Shown here: piece by piece, positions 26,854 through 35,557 of the stretch
How the letters are laid out: the number at the start of each line of letters is the position of its first letter
Numbering within the stretch: position 1 is the first letter of the stretch
DNA from: an uncultured Azospirillum sp.
GTDB lineage: Bacteria > Pseudomonadota > Alphaproteobacteria > RF32 > CAG-239
DNA: 64,000 bases
Reading direction: 5' to 3'
Assembly: GCA_900538765.1 (NCBI GenBank)
Contig: UQAB01000006.1
Location: forward strand, 1-64,000
Notes under the pieces: model-generated
What the model was told of the DNA's origin: nothing
Databases searched by the model: none
The model's input: the letters and a program-made list of their open reading frames with translations, nothing else
Made by a program: the position numbers and the translations under genes

Positions 26854-27773
26854 ATAAAATTAAAAAAAATGACTTGTTTTGTGATTATTATCTGCAATGG
26901 ATAAATATTTACAAAAAAAATTCAATTAGAAAAATTACAATGGATAAGTATTTGATGAGTCATAAGTGGCTAGAAAAGCTTGTCCCAAATCTAAAAATAC
27001 ACAAACTTACGAGAATTGCATATCAGCAACTGATTAACGATTATGCAATATATCATGAAAGACAAACAACAATGGATTTTCATCATCAATTAAAAGGCGC
27101 AATACTTGATGCGGTTGATGAGGGATTAATTGACCGTGATCCCACACGAAAAGTCATTATAAAAGGAAAAACGCCTAAAAACAAAAAGCCAAAATATTTA
27201 AGCCAATTTGAACTACATACATTGCTTAGTAATTTAGATTTAGGACAGGAGCTTAACTGGGATTGGTTTATTTTGTTGGTTGCCAAAACAGGAATACGCT
27301 TTTCAGAAGCCCTAGCACTTACCCCACGTGATTTTGACTTTACCCATCAACAGTTATCAATTACCAAAACTTGGAACTATAAAAGTACTGGGGGCTTCAT
27401 GCCGACAAAAAACAAATCATCTGCACGGAAAATTCAGATTGATTGGCAAACAGTTGTCCAATTTTCGGAATTATTGAAAGGTCTACCAGAGGATCAAACA
27501 ATTTTTACAACTAAAAAGTTGTATAATTCAACAGTTAATAATATTCTTAGTAGGAGGTGCTCTAGCCTAAAAATACCTACAATTACAATACATGGCTTGA
27601 GACACACTCATGCATCGCTGCTTTTGTTTGCTGGCGTATCTATAGCAAGTGTTGCTCGTAGGCTGGGACATGCAAGTATGACAACAACGCAAAAAACTTA
27701 TCTGCATATCATCCATGAATTGGAAAATAAAGATGTGGATATTGTTATGCGTTCACTTTCTGGTCTTATTTAA
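26847..27773 (+). CDS. Tyrosine recombinase of the hsdS shufflon
   Basis: The 308-residue protein has a SAM-like core-binding N-terminal domain and the catalytic domain with TGIRFSEALAL (first Arg), HGLRHTHASLL (His-x-x-Arg), RLGHASMTTTQKTYLHI (His and nucleophile Tyr). Such recombinases next to hsdS pseudogenes invert specificity modules in Streptococcus, Lactobacillus and Bacteroides. AAGGAG precedes the ATG. It lies between the two oppositely oriented half-genes, exactly as expected for the shuffling enzyme. Its resemblance to Firmicutes systems and its low GC suggest that the whole module was acquired. Confidence 0.92.
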   Translation: MLDKIKKNDLFCDYYLQWINIYKKNSIRKITMDKYLMSHKWLEKLVPNLKIHKLTRIAYQQLINDYAIYHERQTTMDFHHQLKGAILDAVDEGLIDRDPTRKVIIKGKTPKNKKPKYLSQFELHTLLSNLDLGQELNWDWFILLVAKTGIRFSEALALTPRDFDFTHQQLSITKTWNYKSTGGFMPTKNKSSARKIQIDWQTVVQFSELLKGLPEDQTIFTTKKLYNSTVNNILSRRCSSLKIPTITIHGLRHTHASLLLFAGVSIASVARRLGHASMTTTQKTYLHIIHELENKDVDIVMRSLSGLI

Positions 27774-28264
27774 GAACTAATCTTACGCTGATGAAGAGTG
27801 ATAAGGTTATCAAGGTTGGAAAATAACTCACTAATTTTATTTTGTTCCAAAATATTAGGAGTTCTTGTTTTTGTCGGTTGAACAACGGAAATATAATGAC
27901 GTGCGTGTCCAAGTATTTCTATTTTTGTAGTGTTCAGTCTTTCAAAAGAAAATCGAAGATTGTCCTTTTTTTCATCTTTCACTGTCAATATTTTTATGGC
28001 AGAAGACTTTACCATATAAGGAAAATCAACATATTTGCATTCCAATGTAAAATCATCAAAAATCAAAGAAGTTTTTTTGCAAGGTGAATTTTCTTTAGTG
28101 TATCCTAGAACAAAAGCCTTATTTGCTGTTAGCACTGGCATAGTATACTCATTTGAATACTTATCACTCTTTACAATGTACGGATCTGGGCGTTCAAATG
28201 AAAACATATCTTGAAACTTACGCTGTTCCCAAGCATCAGTATATCCTTCTACATATTTTCGCAT
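27770..28264 (-). pseudogene. Silent hsdS half-gene, reverse orientation
   Basis: A single HsdS module on the minus strand, opening MRKYVEGYTDAWEQRKF and ending FSNLDNLITLHQRKISS, with a fourth distinct target-recognition domain. Repeats A (28215-28234) and B (27782-27817) flank it in inverted orientation relative to the expressed gene. It has an ATG, but only 164 residues and one domain, so it is not expected to work alone. The stop codon right after repeat B means that a fused HsdS ending here would terminate properly. Confidence 0.88.
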
Positions 28265-28493
28265 AATTATTCAAAAATGATATTATTCTAGTCAATCCAT
28301 TTGATTCTTGTCAAAGCATTGTATGCATAATCTGCATCAATTTCAATATTCATATTCACCCTGTAGCAAAATTGTTAATCAGTTCTCCAATTATTTGTGC
28401 ATGTTCAGTAGCCAAAACTATATCTAACCACATATAATTCTTTAGCTATTAAATAAACATGAAATATTTTATAAAAAATTAATAAAATAATCG
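28265..28493. other. Intergenic junction between shufflon and prophage
   Basis: AT-rich, with no convincing gene. A 21-codon minus-strand frame (28288-28353, MNIEIDADYAYNALTRIKWID) with AGGGTG upstream is the only candidate and may be a fragment. The left prophage attachment site should lie here or just beyond, but cannot be identified without the right end. Confidence 0.3.
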
Positions 28494-29222
28494 TCAAACC
28501 CATTCCAGTTCACAAAATAATCCGCACTCTGGAAGTAATAAATCTTTGTGTCTTCCCGCTGTGGGGGATAATTCATCCAAATAGAGAGGCTTGCCGTTAA
28601 ATTTTAAGCAGGTTGATTTGCGAGCACGCTCTATTTCGGCCGTTTTTTGGAAAACAACAGGAAAATCTTTCCGAATTTTATTCCAATACCCAGCGCCACC
28701 CTTAAAACAGCCAATGCAATTATTGTTGTGATAACCTAATGTGTACATTTTCGGAACATCAATTTTCTGTTTTTGCAAAATCCGCAAGCAATCATTTTTG
28801 TTTAGCTTGTTTTCTATAAGCGGAAACACAACATTTTTTGTATTTTGCTCGCTCCAACGTTTCGCTCTGTTAATTTCCTTGGGAGTATACTCAAAGCCAA
28901 ACACGTGTGTAAAATTCGCATAAGTGTTTTGAATTTTTTGCCGCACTTTCTTTTTTAACTCATATGTGCATGGCGCACCGTAAGGCGTGTTAAATATTTG
29001 CTTGGAAGCCACATCCAATGGAGACGCGTATTTTTCACTTCTGGCCGTTTGTATTTTTCGCCCGTACCATTTTTCACAATCTTTAATAAATCTTATGTTG
29101 TCGGGATGAGCGGCGCCGGTTTCAATATACCAGAGCTCCACATCATCGCCAAATTTTTCAATGGCCAATTTACAAGCCACAGCGGAAGTGACACCACAAC
29201 TAAACCATCCTAAATATTTCAT
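28494..29222 (-). CDS. PAPS reductase-like PP-loop protein, phage cargo
   Basis: The N-terminus YLGWFSCGVTSAVACKLAIE is a PP-loop (SGGxxS-like, here SCGVTS) of the adenine-nucleotide alpha-hydrolase/PAPS reductase superfamily. The C-terminal part has NNNCIGCFKGGAGYWNKIRKDFP, a cysteine motif seen in phage members, and two further cysteines near the end. The length of 242 residues is normal. Phage homologues are common but their reaction is mostly unknown; sulfur or base modification of nucleic acid is possible. It lies beyond the lysis genes, the usual place for accessory prophage genes. Confidence 0.8.
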   Translation of the reverse strand: MKYLGWFSCGVTSAVACKLAIEKFGDDVELWYIETGAAHPDNIRFIKDCEKWYGRKIQTARSEKYASPLDVASKQIFNTPYGAPCTYELKKKVRQKIQNTYANFTHVFGFEYTPKEINRAKRWSEQNTKNVVFPLIENKLNKNDCLRILQKQKIDVPKMYTLGYHNNNCIGCFKGGAGYWNKIRKDFPVVFQKTAEIERARKSTCLKFNGKPLYLDELSPTAGRHKDLLLPECGLFCELEWV

Positions 29223-29273
29223 CTTATCAACCTCAAAAATCTCCCCTGTGCCGATTCGACACAGGGGATTGCT

Positions 29274-29453
29274 TTATTTGCCTGTTTTTTCACTTCGGAC
29301 AATTTCCACAATACCAAATGCGGAAACCGCCAGCGCGACAATATGTTCCACCAGTTCGGGACTGATTGCCACACCAAGGCCGGACAGCAGGCTGATTAAA
29401 CCGCGCCATGTAGAAGGTTGGTTGAGTTTTAAGACTTCAATAAGTTTAAGCAT
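29274..29453 (-). CDS. Small holin-like membrane protein
   Basis: From the ATG at 29453 (GAAAGGA upstream) the 59-residue product has one or two hydrophobic helices (WRGLISLLSGLGVAISPELVEHIVALAVSAFGIVEI) and a charged tail RSEKTGK. This size and topology, downstream of an endolysin gene, fit a phage holin. Function is inferred from context. A poly-T tract without a stable stem lies just upstream. Confidence 0.65.
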   Translation of the reverse strand: MLKLIEVLKLNQPSTWRGLISLLSGLGVAISPELVEHIVALAVSAFGIVEIVRSEKTGK

Positions 29454-29493
29454 ATTTTTTCCTTTCATAAAAAAAAAGCCCTGTTCAGGCGAG

Positions 29494-29907
29494 TTAATAA
29501 ATCGAATTTATTCCTTGCTGGATTGTTTCATCGGAATAGGGCTGAATGCCGTTTTCCATCCGGATGACGGCTTTAATAAACACAGTCAGCACGCCACGCT
29601 CCTCAATATCTATTATTGTGTCCGGATAAACACCGAGTTGTTTGGCAACTGACTGGATATAGGCGGTGGTCTGGTTTTCATTCGGTGGTGCGTAACGGCT
29701 GATAATCTGTCGAACCGTGTTTAAACCGTGAATTTTCTTATAATTGACAAGAACCTTTGCCAATGCTCGGATGCCGTAAATCGAATCTGTAAAAACGCAA
29801 AAGGCAGGATCTATTTTCCTGCCATCTAGGTTTAAGCCATGCCAATTTGCACCGTGCCGGATATTTCCGGGATTATTGTTTCTTATGCCTCTTGGTCGTT
29901 GATTCAT
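29494..29907 (-). CDS. Endolysin-type peptidoglycan hydrolase
   Basis: The 137-residue product contains RGIRNNNPGNIR near the N-terminus, FCVFTDSIYGIRALAKVLVNYKK in the middle and ISRYAPPNENQTTAYIQSVAKQLG, the pattern of phage lysozyme-like structural protein P5 hydrolases that cut cell-wall peptidoglycan. No signal peptide is seen, so release would depend on the neighbouring holin. Its start overlaps the upstream 75-residue membrane protein by 35 nt. Confidence 0.85.
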   Translation of the reverse strand: MNQRPRGIRNNNPGNIRHGANWHGLNLDGRKIDPAFCVFTDSIYGIRALAKVLVNYKKIHGLNTVRQIISRYAPPNENQTTAYIQSVAKQLGVYPDTIIDIEERGVLTVFIKAVIRMENGIQPYSDETIQQGINSIY

Positions 29908-30100
29908 TGTGTATCTCCCATATCATCTCCCTTAAATCATCAATTTTGAGTTCAAGCCGGTTGATGTGCACCTGTGTCGCATATTCGCGAGCAACCTGAA
30001 CTTTAAAATCGCTGAGTTCCTTGCGTATTTCGCCAAACTTATAAACCAGCCAAACGAAAGCCGGAACGCAGACTATCTGTAAAAACTGCAACCAATCCAT
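29873..30100 (-). CDS. Small membrane-anchored coiled-coil protein of lysis cassette
   Basis: The 75-residue product has an N-terminal membrane helix (FLQIVCVPAFVWLVY) and a charged helical remainder. It starts at the TipJ stop codon (TAATG overlap) and overlaps the endolysin gene, so translation of the three is coupled. Topology suits an inner-membrane spanin or a small holin; I cannot choose between them. Confidence 0.6.
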   Translation of the reverse strand: MDWLQFLQIVCVPAFVWLVYKFGEIRKELSDFKVQVAREYATQVHINRLELKIDDLREMIWEIHNESTTKRHKKQ

Positions 30101-32325
30101 TATGTTTTGTAAACCTCCTCACTTTCATTAACACAAGATATTTCCACGGTATCGCCACGTGGGCGTACTCCGATGACTTTTGCCATCATGGACATTTTGC
30201 CCTTTGTGCCAAAAGCAAAATGCGTTCGCTCTCTGGCTGTGCCGGTGTAAATTTCAAAATCCGGCGTTGTTTGTAGAACGGCCTCGCTATCCACCGCACC
30301 TCGGACAACTTGATAAACATCGCTCATAGAACCATCAAGCAACCTAAAACTGATAAAATGCTCTTCGTCTGGTTTCCAAATCAGGCTTTCCGAGAGCTTC
30401 AGCATATTGCCGGAGATTGACAACACTTCGCCGCCTTGTCCCCATTCGCACATATCGTGAGTTATGCTGATTAAATCGCCGTATGTCGGTATCAGCCCCT
30501 CAAGTTCTGTGCTGAATGTGATGTATTTTCGCCGATAACGGTTGCAGGCGCACATATAATAGCCTTCTCGTTCAGCGTGAGCTTTATCTGTGCAACCGAA
30601 CAAATCCACATTAGCGGGATTTTCTTCGGTGCTGTCAGGAAGTTTGGTTACGACATCGTCATATTTCCAGTATTTATTTGAGAAATATTGCACTTTTACA
30701 CTATCCGCCGTATCTTCTGATGGCATGACATATTCTATTGAAAAGCTGTCTTTAATAATGTTTCTCGGTGTAAACATTGCGGTAGGTATGGTTTTCGGCT
30801 CATCACGGATAATCCGTACCATCCCGGATTGCAAAATAGGCAAAGCTCTGCCACACCGCGCAACTTTTGATATGGCCTCCCAAATTGTGGTCGCGCTATC
30901 AAAAATTCCGTCAAAATAATCTCCGCGACTTTCCCAAACCTTGTCCAACTGTTCCAATTCTGCCAAATGTATGCGTTCATCCGGCAGTTTGCCTCCATAT
31001 TGGGCTTTTAAGATGTCGGCAATGCTCCAAGCTATGGAACGACAGGCAATCGGCTCGCTCCAACCGGTTTCGTTGTTCCATTTCTTAACCTTGCGAGTAA
31101 TAATGGCATTGATTTTTCGGCTGGAATTAGATGACAAATTGTTGGTTGCCCGCATTTTGATTGCTAAAAGCGTCATTTCGCCAAAGGTTGTGGGCTTTTC
31201 CATATAGCCTTTGAGACTTTCCCAATAGATAGCGTGAGCTGCGCGGGCGCTGGTATCTTTAGTATCAAGGCGAGTAGCTCGGACTTCATAACGCCCCATC
31301 GCGACACTATAATTATATGTAAGGCGAATTGGCTTGTTTTGTGCCGCCGAATAAGTCTCCGAGCCAAGCACAAACCAGTCTCCCAACGGATTACCCGAAT
31401 CATCAACAGTTCTGGCTTCCACTTTCCATTGAATGGTTTTAGAAGAAAGTCCACCGCTGTCATTGGCATAATACAAACCAGCGCTCATCACTATATCAAC
31501 GCCGATTTTATCAATTTTTGTATCTTCAGGATTAACTATGAAACCGCCGATATATTCATCTTTCATTAGTTCTTGGCCTGCAATTTCTGCCGCCATAACA
31601 ACATTCGGATTAAAAAGCGTAACCTCTTGGTTAGGTTCAACAATTTCATATTCCACCTCTGCAAAACTACTGATTGGCGTATCATCAATGCGAAGTTGCT
31701 CCACTTCACAATAACCTTGAGTCAAGACATGGAGCTGGTGTAGATATTGCTCGTTATTTTTATATTCGGTATAAGGTTTAGCGGCAAAATCAGGGTAAAT
31801 AATATGCCGACCATATAAAACCGGAATGACACCGCCGAGTTTGGCTTGGTTACCGCGTGCATTTAAAGAATAAGTCGGGCTTGTTTCCATAGATGACGAA
31901 GCGTAAGACGAACTCAAGCTGCTGGATGGCGAGGGAATAACCGCGTTAACCAACATTGAGCCACCAACACTGACAGCGGTTGCCGCTGTTGCTCCAGCCA
32001 AAGTTCCATAAGCACCGGCGGCAATTCCGCCGGTGTAATACGCGGCCACCATAACGGCTACAGACAACACGACCTTGAGAGGATTAGACCCACCGCCACC
32101 ACCGCCTTGCGGCAAACAAAGAAAAGCAAGGTGGTCTGTCATTTTGGGACAGATGTTCCAATATCGCCGTAACAATGGCTCGCCGTTCAGAAAACAGATA
32201 AATGGCAGATTTTGCGGACTAACGTTATATTCAGCGGCGATTTCTGCCACGTTCATCTGTTTTAGACAATAAAAAACCTCGCTTTGCGCGAGGTTGAAAG
32301 GATTTTGTATTTTAACTATTTGCAT
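30100..32325 (-). CDS. TipJ-family phage tail tip protein
   Basis: Central tail-tip/host-specificity protein of siphophages. The 741-residue product has an N-terminal beta-grasp-like part, a Gly-rich linker QGGGGGGSN, a hydrophobic Ala/Gly segment (about 85-130), then the conserved core LNARGNQAKLGGVIPVLYGRH, and a C-terminal region with WSEPIACRSIAWSIADILKAQYGG typical of TipJ/gpJ. It is the last structural gene and is shorter than lambda gpJ. Its 5' end overlaps the DUF2971 cargo gene by 14 nt. Confidence 0.88.
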   Translation of the reverse strand: MQIVKIQNPFNLAQSEVFYCLKQMNVAEIAAEYNVSPQNLPFICFLNGEPLLRRYWNICPKMTDHLAFLCLPQGGGGGGSNPLKVVLSVAVMVAAYYTGGIAAGAYGTLAGATAATAVSVGGSMLVNAVIPSPSSSLSSSYASSSMETSPTYSLNARGNQAKLGGVIPVLYGRHIIYPDFAAKPYTEYKNNEQYLHQLHVLTQGYCEVEQLRIDDTPISSFAEVEYEIVEPNQEVTLFNPNVVMAAEIAGQELMKDEYIGGFIVNPEDTKIDKIGVDIVMSAGLYYANDSGGLSSKTIQWKVEARTVDDSGNPLGDWFVLGSETYSAAQNKPIRLTYNYSVAMGRYEVRATRLDTKDTSARAAHAIYWESLKGYMEKPTTFGEMTLLAIKMRATNNLSSNSSRKINAIITRKVKKWNNETGWSEPIACRSIAWSIADILKAQYGGKLPDERIHLAELEQLDKVWESRGDYFDGIFDSATTIWEAISKVARCGRALPILQSGMVRIIRDEPKTIPTAMFTPRNIIKDSFSIEYVMPSEDTADSVKVQYFSNKYWKYDDVVTKLPDSTEENPANVDLFGCTDKAHAEREGYYMCACNRYRRKYITFSTELEGLIPTYGDLISITHDMCEWGQGGEVLSISGNMLKLSESLIWKPDEEHFISFRLLDGSMSDVYQVVRGAVDSEAVLQTTPDFEIYTGTARERTHFAFGTKGKMSMMAKVIGVRPRGDTVEISCVNESEEVYKT

Positions 32326-33145
32326 CTATTATTCGCAATTTATTTGTAAATTCAGGATATTTTTTAGAATACTCATCATATTTATCAATAGGAATGTATA
32401 TTTCCTCAATTATACTTGTGTCAAACGGAGCTTTAACTCCATGATTGTTTTCGTCTTCAATTATTTCAGACTGAAGTCTTCGAAATAAATCGTATTCTTT
32501 TTTAGATATATATAAATCTTTATCTTCATCATCCTGTGGCGAAATTCCGCTTCTTTTTAAATCTTCTAGATGATTTTTATATAAAAATGTTTCACTACTT
32601 TCATATAATGGTAACAAAATTCTAAATTCTTGTTCATCCTCCCAACTATTAGGAATGTTTAAAAGTAGATTCAAACGCTTTAATGCATTTATATTATTTC
32701 TATTTTGAGTGTAATATATATCAGAACTAATTGTATATAAGCCGATATTTTTCCAATACGTTGATAATTTAGAATATGATATTTTTATAGCTAAATGTTT
32801 ATTTAAATGCTCTTTTGCTGTTTGGGAAAAATTTTTATCCTTTCGGAAACACACAAAATATGTATTATTTATAAAATCTTTCGTCTTTTTTAATTCTCCT
32901 TGAACAATATTTTCTGAATTATATGTTGAAGCTATAGTTTTCACTCCCATCAAGGAATACATATTCTTTACACCAGCATAGCACTGTTCAGACCAATCTC
33001 TATATTGCTCCGCGCTATTATCTGGTATTTTTCCTTCTTCATATTCAGGAATTTTGTCTCTATGTGTAAAAAATAGTGTAGATGTATCTAATATATCTTC
33101 CAATTGCTCAAATGTTAAATATCTCCATAAAATAATATCACTCAT
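32312..33145 (-). CDS. DUF2971-like protein, cargo in tail module
   Basis: The 277-residue product opens with ILWRYLTFEQLEDILDTSTLFFTHRDKI and has NTYFVCFRKDKNFSQTA and NSWEDEQEFRILLPL, the pattern of DUF2971 proteins, which often occur near defence or mobile genes. Coding is far more AT-rich than its phage neighbours. It sits precisely between the NlpC/P60-like gene (8-nt overlap) and tipJ (14-nt overlap), interrupting an otherwise standard order, so I read it as inserted cargo. Function is unknown; a defence role is a guess from family and position. Confidence 0.7.
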   Translation of the reverse strand: MSDIILWRYLTFEQLEDILDTSTLFFTHRDKIPEYEEGKIPDNSAEQYRDWSEQCYAGVKNMYSLMGVKTIASTYNSENIVQGELKKTKDFINNTYFVCFRKDKNFSQTAKEHLNKHLAIKISYSKLSTYWKNIGLYTISSDIYYTQNRNNINALKRLNLLLNIPNSWEDEQEFRILLPLYESSETFLYKNHLEDLKRSGISPQDDEDKDLYISKKEYDLFRRLQSEIIEDENNHGVKAPFDTSIIEEIYIPIDKYDEYSKKYPEFTNKLRIIDANS

Positions 33146-33521
33146 ACTCTAAAATCTCCATAATCTGCCAGCCGTTCATTTTAAGTTCTGGCAATTTTTG
33201 AAACACCACGCCAACGCCCTGCATATTATGCAAGACGCCACCACCGTCAACATCGCAATAAACACCGACATGACAAGGATATTTGTTCTGTGTTAAAATA
33301 ACAATGTTTTTATCCTTAAAATCAGAAGTTTCTTGTAAATGGTTATAATTAGACGATTTTCTGAACTCAGATAAAACATCTCTCAGGCTTGTCGCGTCTG
33401 TTACAATCGGCGATAGCTCTATCTGCAGCTCATTTTTGTAAATGTCCCGAACCAATCCCCAACAATCGTATTCGCCGTTAATCCACGGCTTTCCAATATA
33501 TTTAACTGCCCAATGTATCAT
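33138..33521 (-). CDS. NlpC/P60-like tail assembly peptidase
   Basis: The 127-residue protein has the nucleophile motif YDCWGLVRDIY near residue 19 and CHVGVYCDVDGG with the catalytic His, the NlpC/P60 layout seen in phage tail assembly proteins such as lambda gpK. It lies between the DUF1833 gene and tipJ in canonical tail order. Two nt separate it from the upstream gene. Confidence 0.82.
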   Translation of the reverse strand: MIHWAVKYIGKPWINGEYDCWGLVRDIYKNELQIELSPIVTDATSLRDVLSEFRKSSNYNHLQETSDFKDKNIVILTQNKYPCHVGVYCDVDGGGVLHNMQGVGVVFQKLPELKMNGWQIMEILEYE

Positions 33522-33522
33522 T

Positions 33523-34047
33523 TTAGCTCACTAACCCCATAAATTTTGACAACCGATAAGTTTCATTTGGAAATGTTTTGTTTCCTATGTCGGTCATTCT
33601 GGCCTTAGCCGTGATTTTGTAAACATCGCCGCTGACTTCCGTAACGGTCAAGCTGACCGGTGGTATCATTTGCGGCGTTTCCAAATCCGTTGACAGATAC
33701 GGTCGATAAATAAGCTCGGTTTTGTGTTGAGAGGAAGCGGCGTTGTCTAAATGCTTGATAATCTCACGGCTGACATTATCAATCTCGATTGATATTTCCG
33801 GAACGGCGGATGTATCAACCGGTGGCAACTCCAAATCAAAACACATCGCTAAAAACTCAACATCTTCACCGGTTTCTAATTTTGCCGTGATATTATGAAA
33901 GCCCTGAACCAATCGAATTGTGGTTGAATTTCCGTTATCATCCATAAAATCCGGATGTTTTATCTCCAAAGTATGATAAATAAAAACATCGCTAGGACTT
34001 GAAGCATACGCCTCAATAATCGCCTCTTGTAAAACATCATTGGGCAT
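33523..34047 (-). CDS. DUF1833 phage tail protein
   Basis: The 174-residue product, with FIYHTLEIKHPDF, GFHNITAKLETGEDVEFLAMCFDLELPP and EISIEIDNVSREI, matches DUF1833, a tail-tip component comparable to lambda gpL. Predicted all-beta. It is one nt from the tail-fibre gene upstream and two from the NlpC-like gene downstream. Confidence 0.85.
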   Translation of the reverse strand: MPNDVLQEAIIEAYASSPSDVFIYHTLEIKHPDFMDDNGNSTTIRLVQGFHNITAKLETGEDVEFLAMCFDLELPPVDTSAVPEISIEIDNVSREIIKHLDNAASSQHKTELIYRPYLSTDLETPQMIPPVSLTVTEVSGDVYKITAKARMTDIGNKTFPNETYRLSKFMGLVS

Positions 34048-34048
34048 T

Positions 34049-35548
34049 TTAGCTTCCTTTACACGGCATAAAAGTCAATTCTCCCCCCGTTAATTTGACA
34101 ACATCACCGATATTCACAAGAAAAGACAAACTGTTATATTCTTCCCAGCTACCGTATGCGCCATATTGCCTAAAAACGGTATATCCGTTGATCGTGCCAG
34201 TGATATTGCTGTTATACACGGTGTTTCTCATTAGAATCCAACCTGTTTGAGAAATTGTAACATCTGTATTTAAGGCCAACACCTGTCGTCTAGTCCAATC
34301 TGGACAAAGCCATTTTATTATTTTGGAAATGGCGGTTGCGGACAAATTGGAAATATCCGTATTGAGCTTATTAACTAAACCACTTCGCATTTCCGCCGTT
34401 TCTTCTTCTGACAGAGGTCTGCTTATATCGGCACACTTTATATATACCAGCTCATAATAAGATTTTGGGCGGGTTTCATTGCCAAAACGAGGATTGCCAT
34501 TAGAACTGTCTGTAATGGGAGTAACCGCGCACAACCAGTCAGATGTTCTAGAACCGCGTAATTGCATGTATTCGTCTGTTCCATTTGTTGCTGAGGGATT
34601 GCCCGTATAACCATCATTACCAAAAATATCCGCACGATAACCTGAAGATGTTGAATCCTGTCTGTAAACCATTTCGTGCCAATGCCCCTGAAATTGGTCG
34701 TTTAAGACATTACCGACATTATCAAGCGTGCCGCTTCGGGCATAATTGGCAAGCAAAGGCAAAATAACGGTGTCATTATCAACTTTGACATAACTGGCGC
34801 ACATCCCATAGTTGCTGACTTGGTTGTCATACGTGTCTTCATCAACAAAGACCAAATAATCGGTATCAACCAGTTGCGTGAAAAAATCAGGGTATCTGGC
34901 CCTGGTAATGGTATTTTTGAACCAAACAGGTTCGTATCCGTCCGGAACTTTCTTATTGGCGGGAACAGATAACCGAGAGCCAAGAGGTGCCGGAGCGGCG
35001 GATTCAGCGTAATATCTCGCCTGATTTGCCTGAGCTTCCGCCCGCTCAATTTGTTTTTGCCCCTCGGTTTGCACATTGGCAATTTGTTTACTTCCGGCGG
35101 AATTAACGGAATTGATTTGTGTTACACCGCTGTTTTGAATCGCCGAAATCTGTGCCGAACTTTCGGTTTGGATTGTTGAAACGGCTGTATCGGTTGCAGA
35201 TGAAATGTTATTAAAAATCTGGTTTGCCTGATTCTTTATATTTAAAGTGTCGGTTTTAAGCTGTTCTGTATCCGATTTTATAATATTTGTATCATTTTTG
35301 AGCTGATTTGTGGCATTTCTAGCCGCAATCGCCTCGTCTCTGGCACTTTCAGCCTCCGCCACCACATCAGAAACACCGCCGGTTATCGCCTCCCGGATGT
35401 CTTTTAATTGTTTGGCAACCGTTGGCACATCGCCGTTTTCAGTCTCAATCGTGCTGTTTTCATCGCCATGGACAATCGCGTGCCATTTTGAACCGTCTGC
35501 TTCCGCCTGTGTTACAACGGTTTCCAGTCTTTCTTCCATATTGGCCAT
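34049..35548 (-). CDS. Tail fibre protein, long variant
   Basis: The 499-residue product has an N-terminal ~65-residue attachment segment nearly identical to that of the neighbouring fibre, a long coiled coil of Gln/Ala/Asn heptads (about 65-190), a collar-like domain (about 195-370, with QFQGHWHEM) and a C-terminal ~80-residue domain containing GWILMRNTVYN. It should bind the host surface. Its first ~200 bp duplicate those of the gene at 36451, about 903 bp away. Confidence 0.85.
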   Translation of the reverse strand: MANMEERLETVVTQAEADGSKWHAIVHGDENSTIETENGDVPTVAKQLKDIREAITGGVSDVVAEAESARDEAIAARNATNQLKNDTNIIKSDTEQLKTDTLNIKNQANQIFNNISSATDTAVSTIQTESSAQISAIQNSGVTQINSVNSAGSKQIANVQTEGQKQIERAEAQANQARYYAESAAPAPLGSRLSVPANKKVPDGYEPVWFKNTITRARYPDFFTQLVDTDYLVFVDEDTYDNQVSNYGMCASYVKVDNDTVILPLLANYARSGTLDNVGNVLNDQFQGHWHEMVYRQDSTSSGYRADIFGNDGYTGNPSATNGTDEYMQLRGSRTSDWLCAVTPITDSSNGNPRFGNETRPKSYYELVYIKCADISRPLSEEETAEMRSGLVNKLNTDISNLSATAISKIIKWLCPDWTRRQVLALNTDVTISQTGWILMRNTVYNSNITGTINGYTVFRQYGAYGSWEEYNSLSFLVNIGDVVKLTGGELTFMPCKGS

Positions 35549-35557
35549 AATAAACTC

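Larger units (their letters stand above)
22454..27817. repeat. hsdS repeat B, four copies
   Basis: A 36-bp sequence starting AACCTTGATAACC and ending CATCAGCGTAAG occurs forward at 22454-22489 (one mismatch), 23045-23080 and 26782-26817, and reversed at 27782-27817. The last three are identical. It encodes NLDNLITLHQRK, at the 3' edge of each module. Confidence 0.92.
21959..28234. repeat. hsdS repeat A, four copies
   Basis: GCTTGGGAACAGCGTAAGTT, coding AWEQRKL, occurs forward at 21959-21978, 22589-22608 (one base differs) and 26372-26390 (19 bp), and reversed at 28215-28234. Each marks the 5' edge of a target-recognition module. Only the fourth is inverted relative to the expressed gene. Confidence 0.9.

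Noticed and set aside
21959..28234. hsdS repeats as CRISPR or transposon ends
   Set aside because: They code for conserved HsdS segments, are widely and unevenly spaced, and coincide with module borders.
29468..29490. Terminator before the holin gene
   Set aside because: A T run is present but the stem CCTG/CAGG leaves only a two-base loop, which cannot fold.
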